Shown: one piece after another, positions 24,501 through 37,200 of the stretch
Layout: every line of letters begins with the position of its first letter
Position numbering within the stretch: the stretch's first letter is position 1
Origin: Catonia carolina
Lineage: Eukaryota > Arthropoda > Insecta > Hemiptera > Achilidae
NCBI GenBank assembly: GCA_035578175.1
Contig: JAQMRL010000001.1
Location: 239,813,538-239,877,537, forward strand
Length of the DNA stretch: 64,000 nucleotides
Direction: 5' to 3'
Program-made: the position numbers and the translations under genes
Notes under the pieces: generated by a model
Databases searched by the model: none
Seen by the model: only the letters and a program-made list of their open reading frames with translations
What the model was told of the DNA's origin: nothing

Positions 24501-26939
24501 AACAAGAAACATGTTATTAGTTCATAGTATAATTGAATTACAACTTTAGAACTGTTAATTACATAGAAATATTTTTTCAATTCCAATATTTTGAAAGTAA
24601 GAAGAATTGAAACGTGATCTATCATAATCTATCATGATTAGATCAATGAACATTTATAATATACAAAGAGGATGTATTTTAATTTTGAATATAAAACAAA
24701 ATTAGTCAAGCAAATATTGAATCTTTTTTGACTCACCCAAGGAATAAATCTTATGTACATAAGATTTGAATAAATTTGTTTCTCACTAATCATACAACAG
24801 AATTATCCATGAACATAAATTGTGTAAAGAATTTCTGATAATGTAGGTACATGGTTAATAGTATAGGTCCAGGAGAACTGAACACTGTACTACATACTGT
24901 ACTATACCTATAGTGTAATAGCCTAAGAACCACACAGTCAACAAAATATTTGACCTTGAAGTGTTCATAATGTTTATTAGTAGGTACAATCACCCTTAAA
25001 TTTTTGTACAGGTTATGTTAATTCCTCCATTTACTGGAGGGTATTGTTATTTAAATAATTAAATATTGAGCGAACACAATAAGACCTGCATTCAAATTGT
25101 AAAAAAATAATTTTAAGGACTGGAATCAAATCAGATGTGTGATAAACGTGGTAACATATTAATATAATATTTCCTGATATTCACATCTATTCAGATTTCT
25201 GGCAGCAATGTTGGGGAATACAACAAGGATATTGTAATTTATGGACAATCATTGTATATTTTAAGGACAGTATATACGCTTCATAATTCGGTATATGTAT
25301 AAGCTTCATAATAAGCTGCTGGAAAATGAAATATGAGTAACAAAATAACACCTGATACCACTAAAATAATATTTTCATTAAACGTGATTACTCCTTTTTT
25401 CCTAAATACTTGTAATATATATATCTTTAGTAACCAAAATTCGGTATGTTACTTTTGTACTAAGTTTTATTGCATGTAATACTATATTTCTCGTAAGTAA
25501 ATTTAATGCGGGGTATTTTGCAAACAATGTTACGAAATAAATATGCAATTCATTACATATGTAATAACCTCCAATTCTCATGCATAGAACTATTTAAATT
25601 TTAAGCAGTTCCCACTTGTCTTTAAGTCTTTCGAACTTTACTTGTCTACAAGCTTTAGGTATCATTTATAGAGCAAGTAAATTTAACGACGTTTGAGAAT
25701 TTACAGCATGTTTAAATAGTACTTATTAATAGCATATTATATTTTCTGATAATTTTTTATTAACGATTAAATATGTTATGATAAATACATATTCTCACTA
25801 TAATATGATATTGAACATTAATTTTTTTATTGTCAAAAGTAAAATATAAGGACAGTATTACTTAATCATTCTTTTTGGTATTTCGTAATGGAAGGCCACC
25901 ATATAAAATATTGAACATTATTAAAGATTTACAACAAATTACATCGTAGAAAATATTTTTTAAGTCGACATTTATCATATTTTATACTTTTGAATTTCTG
26001 AGTTTAATCAATAACAAATTAGGTACCATTTATGGCTTAAATTTGTAAATAATCAAATATTATGAAATACAATTATATGAATATTATTAATCTGAATAAA
26101 TATAGAATTATTTAATATATAAAACACACCGATAACAATTATTCAATTGATAATTAACAGATATGTTAATGAAGAGATTTATACATTATTTGTTTGCTTT
26201 AAATAAACTGTTAACTTCCTTTTTTCAAAATTCTTAACTGATTAGGTTTATAACCTAACTTAAGAGAATCAACTAATAAATTATTTTAATATTAACATAT
26301 AATAATGAGTGAATGAAACAATTTCTTATACAAGTTTTTTAAAAAAGCATATTTTAATTTACTGAATTATTCCAGACTAACTTAACTGAGTATATTAATA
26401 AATAGAACTATTTTACAGTAACAAAATATACCAAACTATTACTTGTCAACATTTCTTCACTTTTTAATAAACTTCTGTAATAAAACAGCAATGTTAAATT
26501 TAATTTTAATTGGGTACTCTTAATTGTCATGTTTTAAAACAGAGAAAGTTGAATTCCTTTCATAATCTTTTTAGAAATATTTAATTTAGGAAATCTTAAT
26601 GAATCCTTTCATGTAAATGTTATACAATGTACATAGTATTTCAAAATGAGTACCATAAACATTTTTGGCTGATAAAATGTTGAATCCCAAAAATTAGCAT
26701 GATACATGTTTTCAAAACATGTAGGGTATTAATTAGGATTCTCTGAATTAAAATTATCAAAAAGTATTTCAGTTACACTACGAATTTTATCATGTTTAAT
26801 TAAGTTTTAGTGATAATTCTGTATTCTATGGGTAATTATAAAAGAAAATCCTTTCTATTCAGTTCTAAAAACTACAATGACTAGTTTTGTAACATATTTC
26901 TTTTTTTTGTGTTTATTAGCTTTATTTGAATAATTTTTT
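21561..26939. other. Large AT-rich intergenic tract
   Basis: About 5.4 kb of A/T-rich DNA with runs such as ATATATATAT. No long frames, no conserved protein motif, and no terminal-repeat element that I could delimit. Confidence 0.5.
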
Positions 26940-27133
26940 TTTTTAAGTTATTTATTTAACGTTGCATCAACTACAATGGTCATTAGCGACGACGTTGGGG
27001 TGTAACTATTGTACAATGGAGGATGAAATGATTTTTTGTAACGTATGAAAATATGCCGTGCCTGAGTGGGATTCAAACCCAGGACCGCATGATGAGAGGC
27101 GAGCACGTTACCAACTGCGCCAACGCGGCCGGC
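26935..27133 (-). repeat. tRNA-derived SINE family D
   Basis: On the minus strand the head reads GCCGGCCGCGTTGGCGCAGT with box A GGCGCAGTTGG and box B GGTTTGAATCC. The element runs leftward to an A-rich tail that appears as a T-run at 26935-26945. The well-kept promoter boxes suggest it is comparatively young. Confidence 0.8.
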
Positions 27134-27480
27134 AAATAAATTATTATTTACAACAGAAACTAGAAATTAAGTAATATTTTCAAAAAATAATTCAGAGTTA
27201 TTTTGTAAAACCATCAAATGTTTGCGTATAGGTAAAGTAAGGTATTTCATTTGATGAATAAGAATACCCATTACACCATTTAAATTGGTAGTTTTCTTTT
27301 TTTTAATGTGAAGAAACATAGAACTTTAAAATTAAGTTAGAATACTGGAAGTTCAAACACTAATTTCTTTGAAGCCAGTAGTAAGAGTTGTCCTATAAAA
27401 AGGAAAAAATTTAGTTTGTCTTCTTTGGTTATAAAGTTTAATACATTAGGATGTAGTTTTAAAATGCAGAGGTGAAACCC
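27134..27480. other. AT-rich intergenic spacer
   Basis: No feature seen. Confidence 0.5.
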
Positions 27481-28001
27481 ACTTCCTTCACAATGAGTCA
27501 ATAATGAAATTTAAAGATCTTGGGTACCATTAACAGGACACTGAGTAAAACAGAGGCAGTAGTGAAGTTCTACAAGAAAATGGCAGCCCCAGTGCTTCTT
27601 TATGGAAGTGAGTCATGGGTTACCACGAAACGCCTAGAAAGTAGGAACCAAGCAGTTGAAATGAGGTTTTCAAGAAGGGTGAAGGACTGCTTGAGGCTGG
27701 ATTTAATACATAACAAGGAAATTAGATATTAGTTGGGTGTATTTAGCCTGAATGAAAAAGTGGAGGAGTACAGCAATCAATGGAGGCAACATTTGGAACG
27801 AATGCCAGAGGAGAGAATACCCTTCAAAGAGACGGAAAATGTTCCAGTTGGAAGAAGGGAGGTGGGAAGACCTCGAAGAAGATGGCAGTAGTTGAAATGT
27901 ACGGGTTTGAATATCTCGTGTTTGTGTATGAGTACAGGATTGTTTGTGAGTTTGGAACAGGCTTATGCCTAATCCTTGATAGTAAGACGACGAAGAAGAA
28001 A
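27481..28001 (+). pseudogene. 5'-truncated LINE fragment (RT C-terminal region)
   Basis: The frame contains AAPVLLYGSESWVTTKRLES, then QAVEMRFSRRVKDCLRLD, one stop, then LGVFSLNEKVEEYSNQWRQH and, after a frameshift, VGRREVGRPRRRW. These are the typical post-catalytic 'LLYGSExW' and 'GRPRRRW' motifs near the C-terminus of many insect LINE reverse transcriptases. The RT core is absent, as expected for 5' truncation. GAAGAAG-rich DNA follows at about 27990. Confidence 0.85.
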
Positions 28002-28289
28002 GTTCTTGGGCTAAGGTACAGGATGAAAATCAAATTCCTGCTTATTATCATTGATGTACCAAGTTTTTTTTTTAAAAATTCGGTCTAAATCAGAAGTTTT
28101 GCAATGTATTCAAGAATACAGAAGAATTGATGCAATATTGCCTGTAGAAAGTATGAAGCACTGATTTCTAAAAATAACATTGAAATGTGTCTCATACCAT
28201 AAGAAGAAAATTTGAGACAAAAATTAATGACAATTTTTAAATTTATAACATTTTTGGTTTTAAATCTGACTGTTTTGCAATTATCACTA

Positions 28290-28414
28290 ATGCAGATGAT
28301 AAGAAGGGTGATAGATGAAAATGAGTGATGAAAACATGCCAGACCTGACTGGGAATAAAACTGGGACCCCAACGTAGAAGCCAGTTGCGCTGACCACTAC
28401 ACTACGGGTCGGCC
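28290..28414 (-). repeat. tRNA-derived SINE family E
   Basis: The minus-strand head GCCGACCCGTAGTGTAGTGG has a box A-like TAGTGTAGTGGTCAGCGC and a box B-like GGTCCCAGTTTTATTCCC. The same head is found in plus orientation at 51172. The body is short, about 125 bases. Confidence 0.75.
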
Positions 28415-29761
28415 AATTTGTCATAAAAAACATGAAGAAGTTAATACAAAGCGTTATTTTCGAAGTAATATCTTAGAAATAGCTTTTGGGTCAACCCAGT
28501 TAACCAGCTGGTAGGAAGGTTCCACTAATTATTGTTAAGTTACATTGACTGGTGTCCCTGTTCAAATTCACAACGAACGTCAAAAGCAATGATCAAATAG
28601 GGAGATAGTCAACAGTGTACGGTTTCCAATAACAAAAAATAGGTTAAAAATTTTACATCCAGTGAATAAAACACAAACAAAATCATATAAATAGAGAAAT
28701 AGAACATCGTTGGTTTTTATCAGTTGATACTTTTCAACATTTTTCAAATATTAAGACAAATGGAATTCTGCGTAGTCAAAAAATTAGATTAAAACATGAA
28801 TATTGTAGTAACATGCAGCTAATAAACACAAAAAAATTAGGAAACTTACAATCAAGAATAACAAGGTATGAATAAAATGTAAAATAAACTAAAAAGTCTA
28901 TTTCATTCATTATAGTTTATATTATAACAACATCTTCAATTCCATATTCAAGTAACTACTATAACAGATCTAAGTACATTATATAATTATAAATTTACTT
29001 TTAATTATATTTATTAACTGATATACAATCAATATGTTATTTTTACATAATATTATTTATGTTTTTTACTTATTTATGGTACCTAGGGGTTTTTACCTAT
29101 ATTACATCTAAATTAATAATTTACGGATTAGTTACTAGCATGTAACACACGTTCATAAATTATTATAATGCTTGACTCCACAATCAGATCTTTTTTTAGC
29201 AACTTAAATTATTAAAAATTTATTTTAGGATTTTTATTTTATATAATGTATTCTGTTTAATTAGGCTTACATTATTTCGTTGTTTTACTCATATTAGAAC
29301 CTGTAATTTATGTTATTAGATATTGTTACGTTATTATCCAATTTCTTAAAATATTTAAATTATATTTCAGAGACGTTGAAAGTTTAATTTGGCATAGTAA
29401 TTCATAAGCAAGATTTAAATTATTTTATATTTACATCTACCAATAATTTAATTAGCTGCATTTCAAAATTAATCTTTATTGAGGAGAAATTTTCTTAATT
29501 GTTCATTCATAATGAACAAATGGTTATTTAAACAATCGTCTAATGTTTTAATTTATTTCTGGCTTTGTATTTCATGAATTACTTTTAAATAACTTAATTA
29601 CTATTCCAAAATAGTTTCTTCTATTAGACTTCAAATGTCTTTTAGAGATATTTTACATAATTGTTTTCACGGGTTTTCTATTTGGTATCAAAAATTATTT
29701 CAGGGAACTTATTATACTTTTTTAAGGTTATGTTTAGCAAGAATTTAACTGCATCATTATT
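28415..29761. other. AT-rich intergenic DNA
   Basis: Nothing recognised. Confidence 0.5.
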
Positions 29762-30063
29762 ATTTTTTTTTGTAATCCCTTATTTGTGTACAATGCAATC
29801 TGTTCAATTCAGAACAATAAGCAACTCCATGACCCAATGAGATGAGGATGATGTGTATGACATGTAAATGAGGTGTAGTCTTGTACAGACTCAGGACGGC
29901 CATTCCTGAGAGAGTATGGTTAATTGAACCCCAACCATCAAAGTACACCGATAACCACTGTCTAGCATTCAAATCCGTATAAAAGTAACTACCTTTACTA
30001 GGATTTAAACCAGGAACCTTTGTCTCTGAAAATCAGCTGTTAAACAGCTGATTTTGGCGACAT
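29762..30063 (-). repeat. tRNA-derived SINE family A, near full length
   Basis: Minus-strand order: head with the CAGCTGTTTAACAGCTG palindrome at about 30034-30054, box B-like GGTTTAAATCC, body, then A-rich tail (T-run at 29762-29770). The leftmost tRNA-like residues (box A) are degraded, so the head is slightly truncated. It is the best uninterrupted copy for defining the body. Confidence 0.85.
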
Positions 30064-31013
30064 TGTAATACAAATTTGCAGGGAGGTAAAAAGATAAAAA
30101 TTTGACTCACTAACCAGAAGTTGTTTAGTAGATAATTAATAAAGTGAACAGAGGTTTGGTTTAAATCCCTGAGTAAAATTTTTCTGAAAAATTTATGTTC
30201 AAAAATAAGTGATTGATTACACGAGTATTTATGCCAAAAAAATAAATTTGTGCAATGAATGTAGCGGTGTCATTTTGATAATAGAAACTTTACTGGGTGA
30301 GAATATTTATGAAACTCCCCAGGTTTCCCAGGATGACTTGAATTACAAGTTAGCTTTATTCTTTTACTTTTAATCCAAATAAAAAGAAACACGAGTATTA
30401 TAAATATTGAGATTGATTATTTCTATTTAGGCCTACTTTGCAATAATAAATAAATTAATAGAGTATAAATAATATCCGTTTTATTGTTAACGATAAACTA
30501 TTAGTGCCTGAAATAAGTAGTACACTACTAATACAATATATATATTCAATGATTAGTATGTATTGATAGAATACCATCATTTATGTGTGTAAAAGAACGT
30601 TCATAATTCTGGGGTTTTACCAATAATAGGCCAATTATATAACCTTATTGTAATCCAGTTAGGCCTATTAGTTACATAATAATTTACATCATTACAAGAT
30701 TTTTTTAGGTGGTGTAACCTTTTAAGCCATAGTAACTAGGCACCTACAATGTGTTTTGGAAATGTTTATACATTTTTGAGAGAATAGACAGATATAGAAT
30801 CTGGGACCTAGTCAACTACAGCTCCAACTTTACCTTGATTTATTTGTTGATTTCATTATTGTTACCATCACATTTATTGATTTCTTATAAATTAAACTAA
30901 ATTCAAAATCTAAAATAGATACTGATTGTGGAGCAATTCTTAAATATTAAGTATTTTGATAACATAAATGATAAACTCATTAAATAAGTTTACTTAAACT
31001 TAATTTAAGACAA
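30064..31013. other. 3' flank and 3' UTR of the SLC6 gene
   Basis: The right part, about 30820-31013, is presumably the 3' UTR. The rest is AT-rich with no feature. Confidence 0.4.
30839..30844 (-). promoter_or_regulatory. Possible polyadenylation signal of the SLC6 gene
   Basis: AATAAA on the minus strand, 170 bases downstream of the TAG stop. It is the nearest clear hexamer. In such AT-rich DNA it could occur by chance. Confidence 0.35.
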
Positions 31014-31212
31014 CTAGGTTAAGTCATCGTCATCATCATCTTCATTACCATGAGTTGGACAACAGAGGCCCTCAGAACCATCAGCTCTTATGCAGAACAA
31101 AAGTGTTTCGGCTACAGTTACTTCATGTTCAACAATACCGTGAAATTCTTTAAGGTCTTGAGCTGGGAACCATGCTTTTTCATTATCATCTATTATCACA
31201 ATTCCAAGCGCT
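31014..31212 (-). CDS. SLC6 gene, last exon (cytoplasmic C-terminus)
   Basis: Residues 662-727 plus TAG stop. The split codon (AG+A) restores Arg662, and the reading frame continues to a hydrophilic tail ending [10 protein letters not shown]. The six-Asp run is encoded by a GAT/GAC trinucleotide tract, which may vary in length between individuals. I cannot match this tail to a known trafficking signal. Acceptor TTGCAG. Confidence 0.9.
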
Positions 31213-34200
31213 CTGCAATGGATAAAAACATAATAAAATAATAAAAGGTCAATTGCTGTTGACTTTGGACAATTTTTTTGATTGTGGTCAATGAAAAATA
31301 ATACACTAGCATTTGTCCATGTTAACAGTATGATCATTCAGAAGCAAAAAAATGATCAGGAGTTGATAGACTTTATTAACAATATTCATGGTTCACTTTG
31401 TTAATACAGATGAATGTTTCTGTCAGTATTGCGATTTTCAATTTTTGATGCTTCAGCTTGAAATACAAGCCTGTTTTCCCCCAAAAATGTAATTCTTTAT
31501 ATTTAATGTTAATGTTTAATGTTATACAGTAAAAAAAAATTTTAGTGAAGAATATTAACCAGCTAACCCCATTTTTAGGCCAAAAACTGATTTTGACTTA
31601 AAAGAAGAATAAATAAAAGAATGAAAGAAACCCATTTTGTTGAGACAATCTGTTATGCTATCTACTTTTATCCATTTTTCCTACTTGTATAGTACTATAC
31701 AAGTTTCATTCAGTCTTTAAGCTTTTCTGTAAAGTTTCAGAAGATGGAGTTAGCAGACTAACACTCTTCACCAACCCAATGTTCTTTTTTTAATGCACGC
31801 CCCGGTAACAAATATCTACAACAATGTAATCTTTTTAATAAGAAAAGTACTAGCTTTTTCAAAAATTTTATAATTTTCTGATAAATTGTACCATTTTGGA
31901 GAATTGTACAAGAATGAAAATTGTTGGGATTTTTTTGCAGGCATTGATTTTTCTAAACATAAGTAGGGTAATGTGTTTTTACTTTTTGTCAAAATTGATT
32001 CCGAATCGAGAATCATAAAATTATTTTTTTCAATCTAGAGTGTCAGTTGAAAGATTTTACTAAATACTGATGGAGTTTCACTTCCAGTCAGCATCAATTA
32101 CTGTTTTTCATTAGAAAAATTACTCTTAAGATATTATCTATAAACAATTAAAAAAATAAAAGCACAATTAATTTAGTGTTTTGATACAATATCTAACATT
32201 AACTTAATTTAAAATGAACTGATTAGATTGCTTGTAAAAATATACCACAAAACTTAGTGTATTTTTAATATTTGAGGCGGCGAGAAAAAATCATGTTCAC
32301 TCCTCTACAATGGGTATTGGCCATAATTGAGGGATTATCATCCAGTCCCAGAAGGCTGCAGCTGCCTACCAAACAAAAACCAGCCGTCTTTCCACTTGAT
32401 CTGAACTGCAAAAACCCGTCACCTCCCTCAGTTTAACTCCTATCTTTTCAGATGTTTCTATTCTTTCAAGCTAAAAATAGTGACATCTTTTAAAGATATT
32501 GTACTGTTGTACATTTTGGTACTTATCTAAGTTTAAATCACATTAGATATGCTCCTAAGCATCCATGTCTTGATAACAACTGCATTAATTCATAGTTGGT
32601 ATCGCCAAATGTCCTCCTTATCCACACCTTGACATTTGGAATGAACCTCCTTGTCAACTCCCTGTTCCTGGGTTCACTCCATCTCCTTTGTCTTCTGTTG
32701 AGTAATTGCCTCCTACATTTGTCTTTAGCAACACCAGCTTGTTGCTCTTTCCTTCCATATGCCATTAGACACCATGGAAGCATCCCTGAAATCACCAGGG
32801 ACGGCTCTGTAGATAAAGTCCTATAGGCACTACACATCTCAGTGACAATTTCCGCTGTGTTCTTAAAAGCCTATCACTGTAGCTTTGTTATACACATATG
32901 TTAAGCATATTTAACAGTATTTAAAAGGAAATTAACAAAAATAAGTTACCTGCATATTGCCACAACAGGTATCCATAAAACTGAAACAAGTACAAGGAAG
33001 GCAATTAGGAATAAAGCCCATACTGGCCATTCTTTTGTAACTGTTTCACCTTTACTAGCAACCCAAGCTGGATAACCGCTTCCTTGCGTAACAATTTCAA
33101 ACACACTAGCAACAAGAATCAATATCATAGCTAATGGTGAAAGGTATTTCCAGCACAACAACCAATAAAGGCCGGGCCTGTTTCCAGTCATCATCTCTAT
33201 ATCATCTGCAAATCTAAAAAAACATAATTTGTTATAATTCTATATTCAGATGAAGTTTATAAATTAAACACAATTAACAATTAGGTAAACAATCACACTT
33301 ATTTACAATCATATGTACAGTATTATACATTTTTAATTACAATAAATGTATAGTGTATACCAAATTCTATTAGATAAGCATGAAGTCCTATTATTATTCA
33401 CAGACAAATTTTTGAAATGCATCCTGCCAACCATGTAATGTAAATTACAGTATAAGTGAAATTTATCTTTACCTTACCTTTGGTTCCTTTCTAATTTAAA
33501 AAACTTCCGCACATTTCGGTAGTACCACCTTCTTCAGAGCAATATTATCTAAAATTTAGAATGGTGTGTCCATTCAGTCATATCAAATAAAACTAAAATT
33601 AAACCATTCTAAATTTTAATTTTAGTTAATATTGCTCTGAAGTAGGTGGTAGCTACCACCGAAATGTGCGTAAGTTTTTTCAAAACTAAAAAGGCAACCA
33701 ATGGTAAGGTAAAGATAAATTTCACTTAAACTGTAATTTCCTATTATTACACGATAACTCTAAATATTCACCTATCTATTGCTGCACATGTCATGAAGGG
33801 TTTCAAATTTACCAGAGCACTTTAGGTTCAATTATAGTTACTAAAGTTGTAAATGAATTGTGAATTTCCAAAATATTGTAAACAACATTTTGGGTGAAAT
33901 GCGTTTTATTACAAAAACACGTTGTAAATGCTAAGTTTAACAATGGGACAGTAGACCGTCTGCCTACTACTGATCTTAGTGACAAAACTTTGAACTTGAG
34001 AAACAGCTGTCCCAGTGAAAACATTGAGATGCAACCATGTTTATTTCTTCTGTAATTTTTTTTTTTTTTTTTTGGCACTTGCAATGTTTTCGAAATGCAC
34101 AATTCCAATGTCTAATTAATGCTGTGTAACTGAATAAAATTCACTTTTTCATTAAAAAATCAATACTTTATTCTATTCCAGACAAGCCATCTACTTTAAC

Positions 34201-37200
34201 AAAAAGTGAAAATAAAAAATTTGTTGCCTAATTATTATTTATTAATAAAAAATGTAATAGATCCTTCAAACAATTAAAAATTTGGGATTTTGTTGAGAGG
34301 TAAGGCTTTTCAGCTGAAAAGTCAGTTTCAGATTCATCAGTGCAAACGTTTTAGATACCTAAGTCTGATTTGGACAGTCCACTTTTTATGAAAATCATAA
34401 ATAGAATAATTAGAAGAATCATAATCTTACTGCCCAAAAATGGAAAAATGGAAAAGTAAGTGATTTCTTGTGAAGAATGACTTATCAATAAATTTAGCAG
34501 TACGTGTTGCACCTTTTCGTATCGTAATATTTGCAATATGCGCTTTCTGTGGCTTGATAATAAGTGAGGAAAAAATAAGTAAGTTTTTCTCATACTTGAT
34601 GCAGAAGAAAGCATCGAGTTACTGTTATCTTCCACAAATTTTTCCAGTATTCCAATTTGCACTTGGCAGAGGTTTACTTTTGTAATTATGATAACTTTTC
34701 CAATTAAACAATAATGTTTTTATCAAGTTAACTGTAATTTTATTTTTATGATTAAGTTCCAAATACTTGTCTGTCCTTTCAATCCTATCATGCATAAAAA
34801 TATTACGTACAGCTTTGGAGCAGTACCTGATAAAAAAAAGATATTGTAGAAAAAAGTATTTATTAGTTATATTATTATTAAGAAATTTATCTAATCTAAA
34901 ACTAATTCATTACACTTTTTTATTATAAATGAGTGGTGTGGTCAATCATCTATTTCTCTGCTCACATATTTTATTACTTACTTCTGCTTTCCAAAGCTGG
35001 ACAGCATTACGATTGCTTTTATTCCTCAAATTTTCATAAAAACATGACTATAAGGAATAAAGAATTTTGTTTTAAATTCATAAAAAGTCAAGCATGAATG
35101 CTTAACTTATAAATAATAAATAATAATTGATGAATAAATAGTAAAACATATCACAAAACAAATTGTTGTAAAAATTCGTGTTAACGTACCTTTTAAGGCC
35201 ATAGAGATATGAAACAGCAACACACTCACACAATGCGATAATAAGAAGAGGAAAATTTCCACTGAAGTTATCAAACAAAACAAACACATAACTTCCTGCA
35301 CCATGTGCAAAACTCATTGATATAATACAACATAACAGACATATTCCACCTGAAAATAAAATAAAATATCATGAAATGTTTATTTAAATAATTTTCATTT
35401 GTTAAGGTCTTCACTTAAATCGAAAAAGTGATTGACTCAGAAAAAGCTATATTAGATTTACATAACTTAATAGATTTTCATTTTAATCTAAGATGGTTTG
35501 GTCATGTCATAGGATAGAGGAGGAATAACTACTGAAAAGAAAGCTGTACTTTGAGATTGAGGGAAAAAGACCAAGGGGTAAACCAAAAGTAAATTGGATG
35601 GGTTCAGTTATGGATGAATTGGGAAAAAAGGTGTAATACCAAAAGAACAATGGAGAAGAGATGGTTCAGTGATAGAAACGGGTGGAGAAGAGTTGTGTTT
35701 GACTTGAACTGAGGAAACCTGGAAGAGGGGTAGAGATGGTAATGAAACATATTAGTCCTACTAGCAGTCAATGGTAATAACAGAAATATAAATCTGGATG
35801 TCTAGTTCCAGTTTCCTGTTGATACCAGTTCCAGTTTCCAGTTACTTTATACTGATAATTTCAGCTTTTCTTCACTTAGGATGCCAAATAAATATGGTTG
35901 ATAACATTAGAGAATGGGAAGAACTCATAAGATCATATAAATTGAATATCTGAGGACTATTTACCATAGCAGCTTTAAAAATAGTATGTACCTTAAGGAA
36001 GAAGAAGTATCAGATACACTATATTATAATGTTAGAAAGACCAGTTCGATGTATTTTTTTAAAGTTAGAACAGGCCTCAAGTTCTAATTTGAATTAAAAT
36101 TTTCAAATGTTTTGTGAGTTTAAACAGTTTTTAGTAAATTATCATCATCACTACTAGGGTGACTATAAATAAATAAAAAAAAATATGCTAATCAAAACAT
36201 CTAATAGAGACTATATCTAGTACATTTAGTAACGGCCAAACATGATGATGTCTAGTAGTTGAATTTGTCAAATAGAACAAAGATTGCACATCATTAGAAA
36301 ATATTGAAAGACTCCAGTTATTTTGTTATCAAAGATTTCAAGAGCTTAATTAAGTATAAGTACTTATAATTAACTAAGTATAAATTAAAAATACTATTAA
36401 TTTTTTTAGCAAGTTACCTGTAAGGTACTCTTTTTGTAAATTTGGGAAGAGTTTCATATCAACAATGGAAGTAATAACACCTTCTAATGTGCCAAACTGC
36501 GAATCTATACCAAGTGTAAACAGCATCAAGAAAAAAAGGACGGACCAAAATTGCGCTCCTGGAAATTGATTAATTGCTTCTGTGAAGACAATGAAGGCAA
36601 GGCCAGTACCAGCAGCTGACTAAAAAACAAATACATACAATTTATTATGTTTTTCATATATGAAGTTAACAGAATTACTAAACTCTTTGTATCATGCAAT
36701 AAAAATGAGAGTCCTAAGGCAAGTAAAGGTAAATGAAAGCCTGGTAACTTCCTGATTTTCCTTTCTCAAGACCATGGTGCTAGCCAGGTTTATTTTTTTT
36801 TCAAAGTGTTAACTAAAAAGTGTTTTTCTCTTTATTTATTTTAGTTTAAAACACTGTGCAGCTCCTGCAACACCAGTAGATATTTTTATAGCCTAGTTTT
36901 TATAGCTTTATTTTAATTTTTTGTTAGCTTACTGTCCAGGAAACTCCCAAAGGCAGTATAGTATTAGAACATATTTATCAAGTTGACGTTTTGAGGAAAA
37001 TACCACAGCAGGAAACTCAGATTTACACGTTATAACATTGACTGTTACATGCATACGCTGTAAAATGTTATAAAATCAAATGTTAAATAAAACATATAAT
37101 TGTAATATTTAAATATTACAAGGAAAAATTGGTTTGACAATTTCTGTTTGCTGAGAACAAATCAGATAGATGACCATGAGCTAAACACAAAGTGTTTTAC

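Noticed and set aside
27058..27133. Apparent tRNA gene on the minus strand
   Set aside because: Promoter boxes are present but an A-tailed body follows; treated as a SINE head.
27780..28088. 102-codon open frame on the plus strand
   Set aside because: A frameshifted reading of the LINE fragment and its GAAGAAG-rich tail.
29760..29972. 70-codon frame similar to the frame at 55489-55707
   Set aside because: The similarity is DNA-level SINE identity, not a protein family.
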